Assembly (NCBI RefSeq): GCF_900177345.1
Contig: NZ_FWZT01000003.1
Span: 186,001-250,000 of the forward strand
Source: Pseudobacteriovorax antillogorgiicola
GTDB taxonomy: Bacteria; Bdellovibrionota_B; Oligoflexia; Oligoflexales; Oligoflexaceae
Reading direction: 5' to 3'
Length of the DNA: 64,000 nt
The notes below the pieces were generated by a model. It saw nothing but the letters and a program-made list of their open reading frames with translations, was not told where the DNA came from and made no database searches. Position 1 is the stretch's first letter, and each line of letters begins with the position of its first letter. A program made the position numbers and the translations under genes. Below, piece by piece: positions 8,059-16,818 of the stretch.

Positions 8059-8895
8059 TTACGATTTCGGCTTTACAAACTTCAACGTCATACGGTCGCT
8101 CTCACCGATCGCGACGTATTTCTGCCGATCTTCGTCCCGTAAAGCCAGGGAAGGTGGCAGTGTCCAGACACCTTTGGGATAGTCCCGCACATCCTTTGGA
8201 TTGGCATTCACTTCCGAAGACGCTTCAAGCTTAAAGCCTGCCTTCTTAGCCACTTCAATCACAAAGTCTTCGCGAACATAGCCACTCTTAGCTTTCGGAT
8301 CTTGAGCCTTTTCAGAAGAGGCGCGATGCTCCACTACTCCTAAAACACCACCAGGTTTTAGGGCTGTATAGAAAGCTTCAAACGCTGCGTCCAACCCATC
8401 TCGCCCCATCCAATTGTGAACGTTACGGAAGGTCAACACGGCATCTACTGAATTCGGCTCGGCGATTTGGTTTTTAACAGGTGGCTCAAAGTCATTGATG
8501 GTGACCCGGGAACCGAAGTCGTCACTGCGGCTGGCAACCAAGTCTTTAAACTTCTGGCTACCGTTGCGGTAATAAGACACTTCTGACTCGCTATTAAATC
8601 CAGCCGCTATGTACCGACCTTCAACCTTCAAGTAGGGCGCAAGAATCTCTGCATAATAGCCGCTACCAGGCCAAATTTCGACCACAGTCATACCTGGCTT
8701 AATACCAAAGAACTCTAAAGTTTTTTGAGGGTTGCGATAAATATCACGAGCCATATGGCGGTTGGTGCGGCTGTCACTTTCTACGGCCTTTTTAAGTTCG
8801 ACGCGATCGTCGCTGCTTAATTTTCCGCTGTTGGTAGTGGCGCATGCTAGAAACTGGCTGCTGAGAAGGATGCTTAATAGACCGAAAATCTTCAT
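8059..8895 (-). CDS. Methyltransferase-like lipoprotein
   Basis: A 278-residue protein with a lipoprotein signal peptide (LLSSQFLAC) fused to a class I SAM-dependent methyltransferase fold. Motif I is VVEIWPGSGYYAEILAP (about residues 70-86), then an acidic SNSVDAVLTFRNVHNW-like segment and a post-motif LKPGGVLGVVEHR. This is the family often annotated as predicted methyltransferase (COG4798-like). The lipobox is odd because SAM is not expected in the periplasm; either the domain has been repurposed, or the N-terminus anchors it differently. The ribosome site (AGGAG, 6 bases upstream) supports the start. No operon partner. Confidence 0.75.
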   Translation of the reverse strand: MKIFGLLSILLSSQFLACATTNSGKLSSDDRVELKKAVESDSRTNRHMARDIYRNPQKTLEFFGIKPGMTVVEIWPGSGYYAEILAPYLKVEGRYIAAGFNSESEVSYYRNGSQKFKDLVASRSDDFGSRVTINDFEPPVKNQIAEPNSVDAVLTFRNVHNWMGRDGLDAAFEAFYTALKPGGVLGVVEHRASSEKAQDPKAKSGYVREDFVIEVAKKAGFKLEASSEVNANPKDVRDYPKGVWTLPPSLALRDEDRQKYVAIGESDRMTLKFVKPKS

Positions 8896-9075
8896 ATTTT
8901 CTCCTTAGATTCGTTTCTAATGTCTTGCCCCAAGACAAACCCTCTGTCAACGCGCAAGGCCGGATAGAGTTGGCCCTGCCTCTCAATGGGCTGCTAACGC
9001 TACTTTGCAAGCCTTGCCTTTTCCCAGGTTACCGTGTTAGTCACTGAGACCGCACCAGCAATTCAGGAGACTAAG

Positions 9076-10113
9076 ATGCGCGAATTTCTTGCAAAAATGG
9101 CCCTACCACTGGCCGTTTCAACCATAAGTACCTTTGCCGTAGGGGAAGATGACGAGCAGAACTTTGTTCCCATTGGCATCGAAGATGCGAAAACAGCATA
9201 CCAAGGTTGGGACGATTACCTGACCCTCGGGCTCTCAGGAACGATCAATGAAAGCAAGAACGTCGTCGGCAAAGATGATGGCCAATCAACAACTCTAGGC
9301 CTTAAGGTCAAAGGCGGGATCGACTACGGTTCGGGTCTCAGTCAGTGGCTAAATAGCATTGATATCCTTATTTCGTACTCACGTAGCCCTGTGATTCCAG
9401 AATACATCAAGGCTGAAGATTCCTTCGAACTGGATTCTATCTATAAACGCTACCTTGAATCGGTCTCCTGGCTTGGTCTATTCGTTCAAGGCAACATCAG
9501 CACAGCGTTGTTCGACGGCTATGATACCCGCGCTGAAATGGTTACGTACCGCAAGATTGGTCTCGACGACGAAGTGGAAGTTATCGAAGCCAAACGCCTC
9601 AAGCTGACAGACTCTTATAATCCCCTGAAGATTCGCGAGTCTCTCGGTGTTATCGCCAGCCCTTACAGTTACAAAATATTCAATTGGGATATCAAGGCCG
9701 GTGTAGGTTTTCGACAAGTCATGGCAGATGGACAATTTGTTATCTCTGACGATGACAGTACCACTGAAATCGAAGTTCAGGAAATTCAAAGCTTTGATAA
9801 GTACGGTTATGAGTTTGGTACCGAGGTGAAAGGGCACACCTCGGATGAAAAGTTTAGCTACCAGCTCAAGGCCAATGTCCTGTTTCCGGTCTATGAGTCC
9901 ATCGACACAGAGGATCGCTCTACTTTTGACAAGCGGGTCATTGATATTTCTTTAAAAAGCTCCTTCCACCTTGTGGAATGGGCGAGCCTTGATTACCTAC
10001 TGACAGTTAGCCGTGATCCCGATATCAACGATAAGGCCCAGGAGTCGCAAACACTCTTATTCAGCCTAAACAAAGTGATTGCAAAGCGAGAGAATGGGGA
10101 ACCAGAGTCATAG
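9076..10113 (+). CDS. Outer-membrane beta-barrel protein (DUF481/DUF3078-like)
   Basis: A protein of about 345 residues: signal peptide (FLAKMALPLAVSTISTFA), then an acidic stretch, then repeated amphipathic beta strands of about 10 residues such as DYLTLGLSGTINES, TTLGLKVKGGIDYG and FSYQLKANVLFPVYE. The strand pattern and length match DUF481/DUF3078-type outer-membrane proteins, whose role is unknown. The start at 9076 has AGGAG 7 bases upstream; the in-frame GTG at 9034 lacks one. It does not end in an aromatic residue, so it is an atypical barrel. Family assignment is by pattern only. Confidence 0.65.
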   Translation: MREFLAKMALPLAVSTISTFAVGEDDEQNFVPIGIEDAKTAYQGWDDYLTLGLSGTINESKNVVGKDDGQSTTLGLKVKGGIDYGSGLSQWLNSIDILISYSRSPVIPEYIKAEDSFELDSIYKRYLESVSWLGLFVQGNISTALFDGYDTRAEMVTYRKIGLDDEVEVIEAKRLKLTDSYNPLKIRESLGVIASPYSYKIFNWDIKAGVGFRQVMADGQFVISDDDSTTEIEVQEIQSFDKYGYEFGTEVKGHTSDEKFSYQLKANVLFPVYESIDTEDRSTFDKRVIDISLKSSFHLVEWASLDYLLTVSRDPDINDKAQESQTLLFSLNKVIAKRENGEPES

Positions 10114-10145
10114 CTCTATCGCCCACTTTCACAGGGACAGCATGC

Positions 10146-10167
10146 CTAGGGTCTACCAAGACCCTAG
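10146..10167. terminator. Hairpin overlapping the end of cysK
   Basis: A 9-bp perfect stem CTAGGGTCT (10146-10154) and AGACCCTAG (10159-10167), loop ACCA, between the convergent beta-barrel and cysK genes. It includes the cysK stop codon. No T tail is present, so any bidirectional termination would be weak. Confidence 0.5.
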
Positions 10168-11163
10168 CATCTGATCCATATTCCGGTTTTCATCGAGGCC
10201 TTTCGACTTTAGAAAATCACCATCATAAAGCTTCGAGTAGCTACGCTCCCCTAAGTCACATGCGAACGTTAGGATGCAGCGTGACTTTTGCCCCTTATAA
10301 GCGTTGTGGAAAGCGGCACAGACGTTAAGAGCACTGCTGCTGCCTAAGACAATGCCATCTTCATCGCGAACAAAACGAGAAATTGTGAGAATATCTTGAT
10401 CCGAGAAATTCACAGCCTGGTCCACCTTCGCCGCAGCAAAGTTTTGGGTCAGCCGCATAATGCCAATCCCCTCGGTAAAGGAGCTTCCCGAAGATGCAAA
10501 GGCTCCTGTATCAACGTATGATTTGAGACCTGACCCATCTGGATCAACCAACACCACCTGGATTCGCGGTTTTTTTTCCTTGAGGAACTGACTTGTTCCT
10601 GAAATCGTGCCCCCAGTCCCTGCAACGGAAACTAGGCAGTCAAGCTTTGGCAGCTGCTGCCAGATCTCGGGGCCCGTGTTTTGATAGTGAGCCTTGTAGT
10701 TACTGGTATTCTCAAATTGATTGGCCCACCAATAGCGATTACTTTCCTCGTCCGCGATCCTTTTTGCCGTATGATAAAAGTGATTAGGGTCTTTGAAGGG
10801 GCAGGGATCGACCAAGCGAAGTTCGGCACCAAACAAGCCTATCATACGCTCTTTCTCATGAGCTTGGCCCCGCGGCATGACCACCAATACAGGAAAACCT
10901 AGAGATTTACCCACGACGGCCAGGCCAATTCCTGTATTGCCAGCAGTACCTTCTACGATGGTCATCCCCTCTTTAAGGGCACCGCAAGCCAAAGCATCCT
11001 CTGTCATCTGCAGAGCAGCGCGATCCTTAATCGATCCCCCAGGGTTTTCATACTCGCACTTCACAAAGATATCGGAGCCTGCAAGCTTGCTCAGACTTTC
11101 GATCTTGAGGATCGATGTCCCCCCGATCAGCTCCGACGCCCGGTTTGCTATTTTAAATGTCAT
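10153..11163 (-). CDS. cysK: Cysteine synthase / PLP-dependent beta-replacing enzyme
   Basis: A 336-residue fold-type II PLP enzyme. It carries the PLP-lysine motif PGGSIKDRAA (about residue 45), the substrate loop EGTAGNTGIGLA and the phosphate-binding GTGGTISGTSQFL, all typical of O-acetylserine sulfhydrylase and cystathionine beta-synthase. It would form cysteine from O-acetylserine and sulfide; the cysE gene for the previous step is 8 kb away. It is slightly longer than CysK (about 310) and has an extended C-terminus (GERSYSKLYDGDFL), like a subgroup close to cystathionine beta-synthase without CBS domains. GGAG 5 bases before ATG supports the start. Cytoplasmic. Confidence 0.85.
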   Translation of the reverse strand: MTFKIANRASELIGGTSILKIESLSKLAGSDIFVKCEYENPGGSIKDRAALQMTEDALACGALKEGMTIVEGTAGNTGIGLAVVGKSLGFPVLVVMPRGQAHEKERMIGLFGAELRLVDPCPFKDPNHFYHTAKRIADEESNRYWWANQFENTSNYKAHYQNTGPEIWQQLPKLDCLVSVAGTGGTISGTSQFLKEKKPRIQVVLVDPDGSGLKSYVDTGAFASSGSSFTEGIGIMRLTQNFAAAKVDQAVNFSDQDILTISRFVRDEDGIVLGSSSALNVCAAFHNAYKGQKSRCILTFACDLGERSYSKLYDGDFLKSKGLDENRNMDQMLGSW

Positions 11164-11401
11164 TTCAGCTCCACCGTTAATGGATCACAAGAAAAGCATA
11201 TCATGCCATACACATGGGACCTCTGACAAAGATCGCGATGAGGCTCGGCATCGGCAAGAAGTCCGTTAAGACGAATCGGCCCCGATCTCTAGCCTGGCAA
11301 AGCCTTGGCCATATAGCCAGTACATATCAACAATACTTTCAGACTGTTAACTATGGTCCGGCTTTTGCAATTACACTGTAAAACGATCATTCGAGAACAA
11401 C

Positions 11402-12481
11402 ATGATATCCGTTAATTTAAGATTTGCTATCGCTGTCAGCTGCGCTGCGCTAAGTGTTGGTTGCCCCAGCTTGTACGCTAAAAAGAGGCCAAAGGTTAAA
11501 ATAGGTCTTGAGAGCCGATTTGATCTTAGCTTCTCCCAAAATGAAGGGGATGACGATCAGCACAGTTTTACGAGCATTCGAAACCGGGTGACGCTTTCTG
11601 GAAAAATAACCAAGAAGAGTTCGTTTCTCATCCGCTTCCGTTTTGATCGCGGCCCAGCAAATAACGACCCAGTTGCTAATGTCTCCGATAGTGCCGACTA
11701 TTTTTTCATGCGATACAATTTCTCGAAAAAATATTCTTTGATCCTTGGCAAAATCTATTTGTTCGAAGGGTCATATGAGAATGATTACAACACAGCAGAT
11801 ATCTACCATGTGTCCTATGCGGGGGAGAATGAGTACTCTGGATTTGGTACTGGGGCGATCTTTGAAGCTCATCTTTGGAACCAAACTTTTGGCTTTCAGC
11901 TCGCAAATACTCCATTTCAAGCCGCCCCATTAGAAGGGGCCGCAACTCCATCTCCAACAGCCGGTGACTTTCTCGTGGCTTTGGCTTGGTATGGAAAATC
12001 AAAGGTCGATTGGCTCAAGCCTTTGGTGACCATGGGAGTCTTTCCTAGAGTTCCACAGGAAAATTTGGAAGGGGTACGCTCAGATAAGGTTTCCTCAAGC
12101 AAGATAGCCATTGGAAATAAAGCAAGCTTGAAGTCGTTTGAAATCGATACCGAATTTCTATATATCTCAAATCCGGAATACCGAACCTTTGCAGCCGCAT
12201 CTGACCCCGAACCGACGCAAGTCAATCCCTCTCGGCAAGTCCAAACTTTGATCCTTCAGGGACGATACAAAACAAAAAAGCCAAAAATTGATTACATTGC
12301 CAAAATCAGTCAAGATGACATTCAGCAGGAAGGGGAAAGCAAGTCACTAAACCGTATATCACTCGCAACTGAATACTACCCGCAAAAGTCGCGGTTTCGG
12401 TTTCACTCTGCTTTGACCAAGGAAGACAATCTGGATGGACGTCGAAACACAATTTTGTTTGGTATGGCTGCCAGTTTCTAA
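11402..12481 (+). CDS. Porin-like outer-membrane protein
   Basis: A 359-residue protein with a signal peptide ending near SLYAKK, then consecutive amphipathic beta strands (VKIGLESRFDLSFSQN, SFLIRFRFDRGPANN, YFFMRYNFSKKYSLILGKIYL) and a C-terminal FGMAASF ending in Phe, the usual signature of outer-membrane barrels. The GK-containing strand and arrangement recall phosphate-selective-porin-like proteins. Solute specificity cannot be predicted. The start has only a weak ribosome site (GAGAA). It lies 185 bases before a second, unrelated-looking porin on the same strand. Confidence 0.75.
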   Translation: MISVNLRFAIAVSCAALSVGCPSLYAKKRPKVKIGLESRFDLSFSQNEGDDDQHSFTSIRNRVTLSGKITKKSSFLIRFRFDRGPANNDPVANVSDSADYFFMRYNFSKKYSLILGKIYLFEGSYENDYNTADIYHVSYAGENEYSGFGTGAIFEAHLWNQTFGFQLANTPFQAAPLEGAATPSPTAGDFLVALAWYGKSKVDWLKPLVTMGVFPRVPQENLEGVRSDKVSSSKIAIGNKASLKSFEIDTEFLYISNPEYRTFAAASDPEPTQVNPSRQVQTLILQGRYKTKKPKIDYIAKISQDDIQQEGESKSLNRISLATEYYPQKSRFRFHSALTKEDNLDGRRNTILFGMAASF

Positions 12482-12665
12482 CTTTTTTGGCTGAAAGAAC
12501 TCTCATATTCCTACCAAATTTCCCATCAGAACGTACCCCATGGTCTTTTCTAAAAAAGCTAAACTAATGGCTAGGCTTTCCAATAGTACTCAAAACCAGC
12601 TAAAATGAGACATAGAATGGTCCCATAATTCATTTTTTCGCTGCAATGGAACGAAAGGAGTTCGT

Positions 12666-13793
12666 ATGCTCAACAGTAGATTCAGAGCGTCTATAGCTGG
12701 CCTCGCCTTTGTCACAGCTGGTATTGCACCTGAGTCCTATTCACAAACGGAAGATACACTTACGATCTATGGTCTTATCAATAAAGAGTTACGCTACGTC
12801 GCCCAAAGCGAGGATGCTGGTAAAGAGTCTAGCGTCGCAGTCACTGATGTGGACGGCTTTGAGAGTCGCATTGGGGTTAAAGGTTCGCAGGATGGTGACT
12901 TTAAGATTAGCTATGTCGCTGAAGTGGGTGTTAACTCAGGACGGGATGCCTCATCGGATTACCGAATTAGGCCAAGGATTTTCAAGGTCGATCTAGATAC
13001 TAAAGGCTACGGCGTGATCACCATTGGCCAAGATTGGATGCCATCTGCGCTTTTCTATATCAAGATGGATGGCCTTGCCGCAACGGTAGCTCAAAACTAC
13101 AACCTGGATACGTCCTATGTCGTTGGAGGCCTCGGCTACGGATCATTGCAGGGCTTGGGCTACAACTTCAGAGCGTTTCGCGATCAGATTCGCTACGCAA
13201 GCCCAACCTGGAACGGCCTGACTTATAAGCTAAGCTACGATACCAATGGCCCCCACGACTACGATGGGGTTCAGAGGAATGTGGAGCACTTCCTTCAATA
13301 CACCCGCGACACTCTCAACGTTGGCTTGCTCTATGCAGACTGCGAAAGCTGTGACGCTGATATGAAGCTACCTAGCATCGGACTAGCTGCCAATATAAAA
13401 ACAGCAGGTGGTCTTGCTGCTGGCTTTAATTATGGCTTGCAGACGATCGGCCACGGCACAGACGAGAATGGGGACATGGAGGAAATTATAGTCACTCGTA
13501 TCTTTGCTTCGTTTAGCTACCAGAAAGACGAAAATACCTATAGCCTAACCTATGGCAACGCGACCCTAGGAGATCAAGACTACATCGTAGCTCTCGATGA
13601 AACCATTAGCGCCAACTACAAAGAGGCTAGCCAGCAACAAATAGGACTGGGATATAAGAATATGATCACCGCTAAAACTGCACTTAAACTAACCATAGCC
13701 CAAATGTCAATCAGTGCGGATGAGCCAATCGTGAGCGACAAAAAAGAAAACGTCGCTCAGGTGGTTGCACTTGGAGTTCAAACTGGATTCTAG
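12666..13793 (+). CDS. Gram-negative trimeric-type porin
   Basis: A 375-residue protein: signal peptide to about residue 26 (YSQTED), then the classic porin opening TIYGLINKELRYVAQ, a middle IGQDWMPSALFY loop, repeated strands and a terminal ALGVQTGF with C-terminal Phe. This matches the Gram-negative general porin family (Porin_4/OmpC-like in proteobacteria), forming diffusion channels for small hydrophilic solutes. A strong ribosome site (AAAGGAG, 5 bases before ATG) supports the start and high expression. It ends convergently with the chemoreceptor gene, 17 bases apart. Confidence 0.85.
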   Translation: MLNSRFRASIAGLAFVTAGIAPESYSQTEDTLTIYGLINKELRYVAQSEDAGKESSVAVTDVDGFESRIGVKGSQDGDFKISYVAEVGVNSGRDASSDYRIRPRIFKVDLDTKGYGVITIGQDWMPSALFYIKMDGLAATVAQNYNLDTSYVVGGLGYGSLQGLGYNFRAFRDQIRYASPTWNGLTYKLSYDTNGPHDYDGVQRNVEHFLQYTRDTLNVGLLYADCESCDADMKLPSIGLAANIKTAGGLAAGFNYGLQTIGHGTDENGDMEEIIVTRIFASFSYQKDENTYSLTYGNATLGDQDYIVALDETISANYKEASQQQIGLGYKNMITAKTALKLTIAQMSISADEPIVSDKKENVAQVVALGVQTGF

Positions 13794-13810
13794 CGATAAC
13801 AGAACTAAAT

Positions 13811-15907
13811 TCAACCAGCACTCTTGAATGAGTCGTCATCGGCGGAAACATCTCCTGCAGATCCGAGTGAGCGAAGACGGGGTGCAGAATCTTCACGACC
13901 CGAGTTCACCGGAGTCGAGTTTTCTCGCTCCTTGGGACCTTGATCTGAGGACACTTTCTGACCCAAGGTAATCGACTCCAGTTTGCCAGAAATCTGGGTC
14001 AAGCCTCTTGAATGGGATGCAAGGCTCGCTGTAAGTCGTTCGAGATTTGTTACACCTTCTAGGCTCAACTGCGTTGCGTGCTCAATATTGCCAACTGCTG
14101 TAGTAATTTCGTTAATGCCCACACTCTGCTCCTTGGCGGCCATGCTCACGTCTTCCACCCGTGTCTTGATATGCTCAACTTCTTTACGTATCGTGCTAAA
14201 GAGTGTCATAACTGATTCGGTTTTTTGCTGACCTACTGCTATCTTTGCTTTATTTGCTTCGAGCAGCTCCGTAACCTGGTTCTTGATACTATCGATCAGG
14301 TCTGAAATTGCCCCAGCAGCGACACCACTGGTATCTGCTAGTTTGCTGACTTCATTGGCAACAACTGAAAAGCCCTTGCCATGCTCGCCAGCCTTCGCTG
14401 ATTCGATGGATGCATTCACCGATAGCAGCTGGGTCTTGAAGACGATATCGTTGATCAGACCCGTCTGTTTCTCAATATCCGACATGAATCGCTTGATATT
14501 CTCCAATTGGTTATTGGACTGATCAATCTCTCTCATTGCATCGACTAACTCACTCATCTGCCGGGCCCCCGTATCAACTTGAGTTTCAATTTCGGCGGCG
14601 GACTGGGTGGAAAGGGAGGTTTTTTCCAGGGTTGAACTTACCATGCTATTTATTTCAGACATGGAACTTACAGTTTCTTGGACGGAAGCGGCAACGTCCT
14701 GAGCGCCTTCAGACATCTTCAAGGCCTCTTGGGAAACCGTTTCCGAATCGTGCCCGAGATTATTCGCCAGAGCACCAACGGAACGGTTTGCGCCCATCAA
14801 TGGATCCGTGATTTGCTTGGCAAAGATCTTTGCTAAATATAGAATGCCGAGTAAAGCCAACCCAAAGGCCAAGATCAAGGAAATTAAGAGCTGGTTGATC
14901 GGTTGGTATACCTCACGGGCAGCTTTTTCGAAAGCAAAGTACCACGGCCCGTTAAATCCAGCGATAGGCCTACCAATCACAAAAACATCGTTTCCAAAGT
15001 GATCTTCGAACTGGCCGTAAAGGCTGCGATCATCCTTGATATTCTTGATATAACTGTGCTTCAGAGACACATCACCTTGAAACGATTTTAGACTTTCAAG
15101 CTTTTGGTTCTCCTCAATTACATCCGTCAGAAGTTTTTGCTCGTCATTAATTACGAAGGCTTGGGTCGTTTCACCGAACTTTTGAGAAAAATCAGTAACC
15201 TTCTGTAAGAACTCAGTGTTTAGCTCGATAGCCACCACGCCCATGACATCACCTCTTGATATCCCCTCAGAAAGGTGCTCAAATTCCGCGTCTGAACGGG
15301 TAAGCTGAAAGGCTTTGATCTGATTGCTAGCACGATCGAGGAAGAAGCCCGTGTTGCACAAGGTGCCCGGAGAGTTTGTCAAAGCCTTTTCAAAACACGA
15401 TGCAAGCGGACTTCCCTTAAGACTTCCCTCTCTCAAATTTTTACCTAAGTTCGGGTTGCTTTCAGGTTTGAGCGTTGCCATGATCACCTGACCTTCCCTA
15501 GAGATGAGGAAGATGTCTTGAACTCGATTATCAACTCGGAAAGCTTCAACTCGCTCAAGGTAACGCTGATCGAGCTTCTTGTAGGCTTCGGTATATATGT
15601 TATGGTCTTCTCCCACAAAAAAAGCACTACCGTAAAAAGCACTCTCATAGGCGAGAAACAGGCCTTCGATCAGTCGATCTTGGCTCAATTTACGGGAAAA
15701 CTGAGCATATCGTTCGATGGAGCTTTCGATTTCACTGGTTAGTAGATCGGCCCCTGACTCAAGACTTTTTTCGGCGATGGATTCTACAGTGGACTCCACG
15801 ACCAACTTGCCAACGACGATAGAAATCGAGACAAAAATCCAGGATAAACCAATGGCAAATAGGAGCAAGCGGGAGTTTAAGCTTAGGGCGCGTAGTTTCT
15901 TGTTCAT
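13811..15907 (-). CDS. Methyl-accepting chemotaxis protein with periplasmic Cache-type sensor
   Basis: A 698-residue chemoreceptor. A transmembrane helix at about 14-37 is followed by a 300-residue periplasmic region with Cache-like character, a second membrane helix at about 340-362, then the cytoplasmic coiled coil. The highly conserved hairpin tip (FKTQLLSVNASIESAKAGEH, about residue 490) identifies the MCP signalling domain that binds CheW and CheA. The HAMP region after TM2 is weak or absent. There is no CheR-binding pentapeptide at the C-terminus; the tail is Ser/Asp-rich. It follows, 39 bases apart on the same strand, a secreted single-Cache protein, so the two are likely co-transcribed. 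Ligand unknown. Confidence 0.9.
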   Translation of the reverse strand: MNKKLRALSLNSRLLLFAIGLSWIFVSISIVVGKLVVESTVESIAEKSLESGADLLTSEIESSIERYAQFSRKLSQDRLIEGLFLAYESAFYGSAFFVGEDHNIYTEAYKKLDQRYLERVEAFRVDNRVQDIFLISREGQVIMATLKPESNPNLGKNLREGSLKGSPLASCFEKALTNSPGTLCNTGFFLDRASNQIKAFQLTRSDAEFEHLSEGISRGDVMGVVAIELNTEFLQKVTDFSQKFGETTQAFVINDEQKLLTDVIEENQKLESLKSFQGDVSLKHSYIKNIKDDRSLYGQFEDHFGNDVFVIGRPIAGFNGPWYFAFEKAAREVYQPINQLLISLILAFGLALLGILYLAKIFAKQITDPLMGANRSVGALANNLGHDSETVSQEALKMSEGAQDVAASVQETVSSMSEINSMVSSTLEKTSLSTQSAAEIETQVDTGARQMSELVDAMREIDQSNNQLENIKRFMSDIEKQTGLINDIVFKTQLLSVNASIESAKAGEHGKGFSVVANEVSKLADTSGVAAGAISDLIDSIKNQVTELLEANKAKIAVGQQKTESVMTLFSTIRKEVEHIKTRVEDVSMAAKEQSVGINEITTAVGNIEHATQLSLEGVTNLERLTASLASHSRGLTQISGKLESITLGQKVSSDQGPKERENSTPVNSGREDSAPRLRSLGSAGDVSADDDSFKSAG

Positions 15908-15946
15908 TTTGAGTTCGAGGCCTTTTCAGAAGAAGTCATAACAGCT

Positions 15947-16402
15947 TTATTTCCAGATTCCTGAGCCAGCGACCCACCCCAGATCACCACCGCAGCGTTT
16001 GACAAATGACACTTTCGGAGTGGCTTTTTCTGCACCTGGCTTGGCCCATACATAGTTGACCCAGTCGCCTCCAGCATTGGACTTGGCTGCTTTATCGAAT
16101 TCAACAAAGAGTAGTTTGCCTTTTTCATCTTTGTTTTTTGTTAAATCACGGCCATTGAGTCTCGGTTTAATAGGGTGTAGCACCATCTTAACGTTACTAT
16201 CCTGGACCCAAACGTAATTGGAACCGCAGTAGCGAAACTTAGCAACATCCTTGAGAGCGCTCTTACCGTTTGATTCTATCTTGCTGCAAATATCGAGAAC
16301 AGCCTGTTTAGCCTGCTCTTTCTCACAGTCGATAGCGAATCCAGCACTCGAAAGACTGATTCCCAAAAATCCTAAGCAAATGATTAGATATTGTCGCAAC
16401 AT
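15947..16402 (-). CDS. Secreted single-Cache-domain protein
   Basis: A 151-residue protein with a cleavable signal peptide (LIICLGFLGISLSSAGFA) followed by one small domain whose pattern, FRYCGSNYVWVQDSNVKMVLHP, KLLFVEFDKAAKSNAGGDWVNY and PKVSFVKRCGGDLGWVAGSG, is that of a single Cache (sCache) sensor: the motif of a helix, Tyr-Val-Trp strand and Gly-Asp-Trp-Val-Tyr strand. Here it is free in the periplasm rather than tethered to a receptor. Paired cysteines could form a disulfide. It is immediately upstream of the chemoreceptor in the same direction, suggesting that it presents a ligand to it or tunes it. Confidence 0.8.
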   Translation of the reverse strand: MLRQYLIICLGFLGISLSSAGFAIDCEKEQAKQAVLDICSKIESNGKSALKDVAKFRYCGSNYVWVQDSNVKMVLHPIKPRLNGRDLTKNKDEKGKLLFVEFDKAAKSNAGGDWVNYVWAKPGAEKATPKVSFVKRCGGDLGWVAGSGIWK

Positions 16403-16602
16403 AGATAACCTCCGTTGGCTCTGATGGGAATTTTATCGGCAGGCATGTTTAAAAGACAAGAAGTATTTTGATAACATTTTTTGGCCGTGACTTTGGTCAA
16501 GGTTAAGAAAGAACTAGCTATTTTTTGATACGGTGTCGCCTCTACGACCTGAGGTCAGGTAGCAGAGCCGAGCGATACTGCAAACACAATAGCTAAGAGT
16601 GC

Positions 16603-16818
16603 TTATTTCGCTGAGGTAAAAATTTCAATTATCCGCTCAAAAATATAGCCATACCGTATGAGTTCTTTCTCTAGGAAGCTGGCGATAAAATCATTTTGAA
16701 CACGGGCTCGCAAACGCTGCTTAGCCTTGATCTTGGGCTTCTCAATTTTTTCGTTTACGGGCACTTCAATGATGAAGTGCGCACCCTGTTTGCACTGCTC
16801 AGTCAGAAGCCTGCCCCC
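16603..16818 (-). pseudogene. Out-of-frame C-terminus of the receiver-histidine kinase
   Basis: In the frame shifted by one base, the DNA directly after the annotated stop of the upstream kinase reads as the missing end of its ATPase domain: GRLLTEQCKQGAHFIIEVPV, then about 45 more codons to a TAA at 16603-16605. The join is in a run of five C on the plus strand (16814-16818); one extra base would restore MGGRL. See the finding on this frameshift. Confidence 0.7.
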
